From NCBI GenBank assembly GCA_002371755.1, contig DFGM01000149.1:1-8697 (forward strand): 8,697 nucleotides of DNA, written 5' to 3'. This document shows positions 5,138 to 8,697 of the stretch, in pieces. This stretch comes from Verrucomicrobia bacterium UBA3750 (GTDB lineage: Bacteria; Verrucomicrobiota; Kiritimatiellia; RFP12; UBA1067). Numbering within the stretch: position 1 is the first letter of the stretch; every line of letters starts with the position of its first letter. The notes beneath the pieces were generated by a model. That model had not been told where the DNA came from, did not search any database, and saw nothing but the letters and a program-made list of their open reading frames with translations. The translations under genes and the position numbers were made by a program.

Positions 5138-6523
5138 ATGAAAACCGTAAAGAGTCCATTCAAGTTCAAGGGCGGGGTGCATCCCGACTACAACAAGGAA
5201 CTCGCGCGCGAATCGGCCATTGAGCGTATGGCGACGCCTGCCGAGCTGGTCGTTTCCATGAGCCAGCATCTGGGTGCGCCGGCGAAATGCATCGTAAAAG
5301 CGGGCGACTTCGTCCGGCGCGGGCAGCTCATCGGCGAGAAGAACGGTTTCATATCGGTCTGCGTCAGGGCGAGCGCCGATGGACAGGTGAAGGCTGTGGA
5401 AAAACGTCTCGGGCCGGCAGGCGGCATGGCCGATGCAGTCATTCTCGATACGACGGCGGCGCTCCCGGAGGATCTTCCCCCGGTCGAGCCGCTCAAGCCC
5501 CTCGATTGGAAGAACGCCACGCGCGAAGAGCTCCTCAAGCGTGTGGAAGAAGCGGGCATTTGCGGAATGGGCGGAGCGGGCTTCCCGTCGGCGGTCAAAC
5601 TCAACCCCCCGCCCGGCAAGAGGTGCGAATACCTGATCCTCAACGGCGCCGAATGCGAACCTTACCTCACCGCCGACTTCCGCGTAATGCTTGAGCGCGC
5701 CGACCGCATCCGCACAGGCGTTGAAATCATGCGCAAGATTCTCGGCATGCCTGCCGTGAGAATCGCCATCGAAGCGAACAAGCCAGAGGCGATTGCTGCG
5801 ATGGAGAAGGCGTTCGCAGACATCGAGGGCAATGTTGAAATCGTCGTCCTGCCCGTCCTTTATCCGCAAGGAAGCGAAAAGCACCAGATATATGCCACTG
5901 TCGGCAGGGTGGTGCCCGAGCCGCCGGCGCTCCCGATAGACGTCGGATGCGTCGTAGAGAACGTGGGCACCGTGGCCGCGATTGCCGATGCGGTAGAAAA
6001 GGGCGAGCCCTTGCTGGAGCGCGTCACCACCGTCTCGGGCGATGCCGTTGCCAATCCGAAGAACGTTCTTGCGCCTTCCGGCACGAAGTATTCCGACCTC
6101 CTCGCCTTCTGCGGCGGCACGAAGGAAGATGCGGCGAAGGTGATTTCCGGCGGCACGATGATGGGTTTCGCCGTCTCGTCGCTCGATATCGGCACCACGA
6201 AGACCACGTCGGGGCTTCTCTTCCTCACCAGGAAAAAGGTGTTCCAGTATTCGTCGCAGGCGTGCATCAACTGCGGAAGGTGCCTTAGGGCGTGCCCGAT
6301 GAACCTCAACCCGGCGGAAATCTCCAAGGCGGTCGAATCCGACGACATCAAGACCGCCGAGGATGCGCATGTGATGACGTGCATCGAATGCGGCGCGTGC
6401 TCGTTCGGCTGCCCCGCATACCGCACGATAACGCAGTATTGCCGCAGAGCCAAGAACTCGATCCGCGCGAGAATGGCCGCGGAACGCGCAGCCGCACAGG
6501 CCGCAAAAGCCGCCAACCCCTAA
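5138..6523 (+). CDS. rnfC: Rnf electron transport complex subunit C (NADH/FMN-binding)
   Basis: RnfC is the peripheral cytoplasmic subunit that exchanges electrons with NAD+/NADH. The 461-residue protein starts with the typical FKFKGGVHP, has the nucleotide/flavin-binding GMGGAGFPSAVK at 143-154, and then LILNGAECEPYLTADFR. YPQGSEKHQI and VVENVGTVAAIADA follow. Two [4Fe-4S] ferredoxin motifs near the C-terminus are Cys376-x2-Cys379-x2-Cys382-x3-Cys386-Pro and Cys415-x2-Cys418-x2-Cys421-x3-Cys425-Pro. The last 20 residues are Ala-rich and probably helical. Length is close to that of clostridial RnfC and lacks the long repeat tail of E. coli RsxC. The ribosome binding site AAGGGAAG (5121-5128) lies 9 nt before the ATG. 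Third gene in the operon, 28 nt ahead of rnfD. Confidence 0.96.
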   Translation: MKTVKSPFKFKGGVHPDYNKELARESAIERMATPAELVVSMSQHLGAPAKCIVKAGDFVRRGQLIGEKNGFISVCVRASADGQVKAVEKRLGPAGGMADAVILDTTAALPEDLPPVEPLKPLDWKNATREELLKRVEEAGICGMGGAGFPSAVKLNPPPGKRCEYLILNGAECEPYLTADFRVMLERADRIRTGVEIMRKILGMPAVRIAIEANKPEAIAAMEKAFADIEGNVEIVVLPVLYPQGSEKHQIYATVGRVVPEPPALPIDVGCVVENVGTVAAIADAVEKGEPLLERVTTVSGDAVANPKNVLAPSGTKYSDLLAFCGGTKEDAAKVISGGTMMGFAVSSLDIGTTKTTSGLLFLTRKKVFQYSSQACINCGRCLRACPMNLNPAEISKAVESDDIKTAEDAHVMTCIECGACSFGCPAYRTITQYCRRAKNSIRARMAAERAAAQAAKAANP

Positions 6524-6551
6524 CCCATCCAACTCCCAATCACCGACTCCC

Positions 6552-7559
6552 ATGAAGCCCAAAACCACAGAAAGCCATCTCGTCCTTTCGAGTTCGCCGC
6601 ATACGCACGCCAAGTCCAGCGTCTCGCGCATCATGCTCGATGTAATCATCGCGCTTCTTCCAACAACGGCGATGGGCATTTGGTTCTTCGGCATGAGCGC
6701 CGTCTGGACCATTGCCGTGTGCGTATCCACATGCATCGTCACAGAAGCTCTGTGCCGCATGGCGATGAAGCGCGAAAGCACGATAGGCGACCTGTCGGCG
6801 GTGCTGACGGGGCTCTTGCTAGCCTTGAACCTGCCGGCCGGCCTCCCGCTGTGGATGGCTGTCGCGGGTTCCGTCTTCGCGATTGCGATTGCGAAACAGG
6901 TGTTCGGGGGGCTGGGCATGAACCCGTTCAACCCGGCACTCGCCGCCCGCGCCTTCATGCTCATATCCTTCACGGGTCCCATGACCACATGGCTCAAGCC
7001 GATTTGCCGTTGCAAGTGCGACGCCGCGCCGGACGTCCTCACCATGGCGACTCCGCTCGCCACTATGAAGCGCCTTTTCGGGCACGACGCAACCGCTTCA
7101 GCCACCCCGCATTTCCAGCAGGCTATCGACAGCCTTCCTTCCACATGGGATATGCTTGTCGGCAACATGCCGGGTTGTATCGGCGAAGTTTCCGCCATCG
7201 CACTCGCGATTGGCGCGGCCTACCTCCTATGGCGGAAGGTGATCACCTGGCACATCCCCGTGTCGTTCATCGCCACCGTATATGTCTATTCGCTCATCGC
7301 GGGCGGTGCTCCGGCCTACATGCAGGTTCTTACCGGTGGCGTTATGATTGGCGCGTGCTTCATGGCTACGGACTATGTCACTTCGCCTATCACGGCAAAA
7401 GGCAAACTCATCTTCGGTTTCGGCTGCGGACTCCTCTGCATGCTCATTCGCCAGTTCGGCGGCTATCCCGAGGGCTGCTCTTTCGCAATCCTCATCATGA
7501 ACGCAATCTGCCCGCTTATCAATCGCTGGACCCAACCCAAGCCTTTCGGCGCCAAGTGA
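6552..7559 (+). CDS. rnfD: Rnf electron transport complex subunit D (covalent FMN, membrane)
   Basis: A 335-residue polytopic membrane subunit. In the family it carries FMN covalently linked through a phosphoester to threonine and takes part in ion translocation. SSPHTHAKSSVSRIMLDVIIALLPT at the start, LSAVLTGLLLALNLP, GGLGMNPFNPALAARAF and DYVTSPITAKGKL are RnfD/NqrB signatures. The flavinylation motif reads LTMATPL, with Thr167 as the expected FMN attachment residue. Just before it is a cysteine triplet, CRCKC at 152-156, that I do not recall from other RnfD proteins. No Shine-Dalgarno sequence is visible: the 28 nt between rnfC and this start are C/A-rich. The start is nonetheless supported because the N-terminal SSPH motif lies where the family has it. 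Initiation may depend on translational coupling with rnfC. Confidence 0.94.
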   Translation: MKPKTTESHLVLSSSPHTHAKSSVSRIMLDVIIALLPTTAMGIWFFGMSAVWTIAVCVSTCIVTEALCRMAMKRESTIGDLSAVLTGLLLALNLPAGLPLWMAVAGSVFAIAIAKQVFGGLGMNPFNPALAARAFMLISFTGPMTTWLKPICRCKCDAAPDVLTMATPLATMKRLFGHDATASATPHFQQAIDSLPSTWDMLVGNMPGCIGEVSAIALAIGAAYLLWRKVITWHIPVSFIATVYVYSLIAGGAPAYMQVLTGGVMIGACFMATDYVTSPITAKGKLIFGFGCGLLCMLIRQFGGYPEGCSFAILIMNAICPLINRWTQPKPFGAK

Positions 7560-7593
7560 TACGCCTACGCAACCTTCAAACGGAGTAAATGAG

Positions 7594-8121
7594 ATGAAGA
7601 AGATTCTTGGACTTGTTGCCAGCCTCACGGTGATTTCGGCGGTCTGTGCCGCCGTGCTTGCATATGTCGACAGCCTCACTCGCGACCCCATTGCGCAGAT
7701 GCTCGTCAAAAAGACGCAGGAGGCCGCCAAGGCCGTCATGCCGGACGGCGTCGAGAGCATTGAGGAAGCCAATGCGGGCGAGGCGCGGTATTTTGTCGGG
7801 AAGAGTGCTTCGGGCGAGACGCTCGGCTATGCGGTCAAGGGCAAGGACCCGGGCGGATATGGCGGCGATGTAGTTCTCATGGTCGGCTTTGCCGCAGACA
7901 AGAAGACGGTTGTGCGCTATCGCACGCTTGAAGCGGCGGAGACTCCCGGCCTTGGCATGAAACTCAACACCCCCGAGTTCGCCGGTCAGTTCTCCGGCAA
8001 GGCTGGCGATTCGCTCAGGGTGAAGAAGGATGGCGGCGAAATCGACGCGATTACATCGGCCACCATCACCTCGCGCGCCGTTTGCGGCGCCATTGCCGAC
8101 GCCTGCGCAAAGTTGAAATAA
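7594..8121 (+). CDS. rnfG: Rnf electron transport complex subunit G (covalent FMN)
   Basis: A 175-residue protein with one N-terminal membrane segment (about 4-25) and a soluble domain expected outside the cytoplasmic membrane. There RnfG carries a covalent FMN in the electron path between the membrane [2Fe-2S] centre and RnfD. The FMN-binding domain shows ETPGLGMKL and, near the C-terminus, DAITSATITSRAV. Thr157 is the predicted flavin attachment site, in a TSAT version of the usual [ST]GAT. It is at the short end for the family. GGAG (7582-7585) lies 8 nt before the ATG. It is the last gene of the operon: the sequence after its stop holds no rnfE, and the next gene is on the opposite strand. 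Confidence 0.94.
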   Translation: MKKILGLVASLTVISAVCAAVLAYVDSLTRDPIAQMLVKKTQEAAKAVMPDGVESIEEANAGEARYFVGKSASGETLGYAVKGKDPGGYGGDVVLMVGFAADKKTVVRYRTLEAAETPGLGMKLNTPEFAGQFSGKAGDSLRVKKDGGEIDAITSATITSRAVCGAIADACAKLK

Positions 8122-8137
8122 TCCTGCGCTGCGCACT

Positions 8138-8172
8138 CGCCCGCACGGCTGGAATATGCTGCAATGCGGGCG
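8138..8172 (+). terminator. Possible hairpin at the 3' end of the rnf operon
   Basis: CGCCCGCA (8138-8145) and TGCGGGCG (8165-8172) form a perfect 8-bp stem around a 19-nt loop, 16 nt after the rnfG stop and in the gap between convergent genes. There is no T-tract. It could mark the rnf mRNA end or serve both directions, but the evidence is only the inverted repeat and its position. Confidence 0.35.
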
Positions 8173-8227
8173 GACGTCCCGGCCGCTATCGGAAATATGG
8201 TGGATAGTGCCGGAAATAGAGCCGGCG

Positions 8228-8697
8228 TTATCGCGTATCCGCAACGAAGCGTGCGATGTCTTCGGTGGACTTTTTCCCGCCCTGCCCGAGATCGTCGCGG
8301 CGCACTTTGCCGTCGCGCATCACGATATGGCGCTTTGCGTAGGCGGCGATATCGTCTTCGTGCGTCACCATCACGATTGTGATGCCCTCTTTCGAAAGTT
8401 CGGTGAAAAGGTTCATGATTTCGACGGAGCTTTTCGTATCAAGGTTGCCGGTAGGTTCGTCGGCGAAAAGGACGGGCGGGTTGTTCATAAGCGCACGCGC
8501 TATGGCAACGCGCTGCTGCTGTCCGCCGGAAAGCTGCGCCGGCGTATGGGAGTATCTGCCCGAAAGACCGACCCTGTCGAGGAGCATCAGGGCGCGTTTG
8601 CGTCTTTCGCGGGGCTTGAGCCGGCCCATGTAGAGATCCGGCAATTCCACGTTTTCAAGTGCGCTTGTCCTTGGCAGGAGGTTGAAGTTCTGGAAGA
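8228..8697 (-). CDS. ABC transporter ATP-binding protein, MacB/LolD type, C-terminal part
   Basis: The last 155 codons are visible; the N-terminus with Walker A lies beyond the right edge. Reading from the edge, the Q-loop FQNFNLLPRTSALENVELP is followed by the ABC signature LSGGQQQR (8533-8510), Walker B VLFADEPTG, D-loop NLDT and the switch His in MVTHE. These exact variants, especially the Q-loop and ADEPTGNLD, are typical of the MacB/LolD/FtsE branch. Its members energise export or lipoprotein-release machines with FtsX-like permeases rather than forming a pore. Which of these systems this belongs to cannot be told without the partner genes, so no symbol is given. The frame runs through GTG (8650) and ATG (8629) codons, but the motif-bearing sequence extends to the window edge, so neither is the start. 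Convergent with rnfG across 106 nt. Confidence 0.95.
   Translation of the reverse strand, partial: FQNFNLLPRTSALENVELPDLYMGRLKPRERRKRALMLLDRVGLSGRYSHTPAQLSGGQQQRVAIARALMNNPPVLFADEPTGNLDTKSSVEIMNLFTELSKEGITIVMVTHEDDIAAYAKRHIVMRDGKVRRDDLGQGGKKSTEDIARFVADTR

Noticed and set aside
4982..7198. Very long open frame (738 codons) on the minus strand across rnfB, rnfC and rnfD
   Set aside because: It is antisense to three genes with clear family motifs. Its translation is His/Arg/Gly-rich without recognisable domains, as expected for the reverse frame of GC-rich coding DNA.
7589..7597. Minimal start-stop frame ATG-AGA-TGA overlapping the rnfG start
   Set aside because: Its ATG sits only 3 nt after the same GGAG, too close for efficient use, and a nine-base coincidence is expected by chance.

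Overview
This 8.7 kb window is a gene-dense, GC-rich bacterial chromosome segment. I cannot name the organism with confidence. Secreted pectin deacetylation, a clostridial-type RnfB with extra ferredoxin clusters, and Rnf-based energy conservation fit an anaerobic, possibly gut-associated bacterium. A PVC-group lineage (Kiritimatiellota/Lentisphaerota-like) is a guess from overall flavour, not a demonstrated placement.

Left end (minus strand, 1-464): the first 71 codons of a type I-beta DAHP synthase (aroF), the entry enzyme of aromatic amino-acid synthesis. It is preceded by what looks like a complete ribosome-mediated transcription attenuator. A sigma70-type promoter is followed by a 35-residue leader peptide with 8 aromatic residues among residues 16-26 (Phe, Trp and Tyr). 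Next come a segment able to form an antiterminator and an intrinsic terminator (nine pairs and one mismatch, then a U-rich run), just ahead of the aroF ribosome binding site. This is the most interesting element in the window.

Centre-left (plus strand, 573-3620): a divergent promoter drives a secreted SGNH/GDSL esterase of the rhamnogalacturonan acetylesterase type. It is followed by a complete transketolase (tkt), whose product erythrose-4-phosphate is a DAHP synthase substrate. A perfect 14-bp hairpin ends this unit.

Centre-right (3629-8121): a promoter sits almost on top of the start codon of a five-gene rnf operon in the order A-B-C-D-G. It encodes most of a membrane ferredoxin:NAD+ oxidoreductase that couples electron transfer to ion pumping. 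The sixth core subunit, RnfE, is not encoded here. RnfB appears to have lost exactly the four cysteine ligands of one C-terminal [4Fe-4S] cluster while keeping the four of its partner.

Right end (minus strand, 8228-8697): the C-terminal part of a MacB/LolD-type ABC transporter ATPase, convergent with the rnf operon.

The three predicted promoters share a TG-extended -10 (ATG[G/C]TATAAT). Two of them (aroF leader and rnfA) lie so close to the first start codon that the mRNAs would have 5' leaders of only about 4-12 nt.
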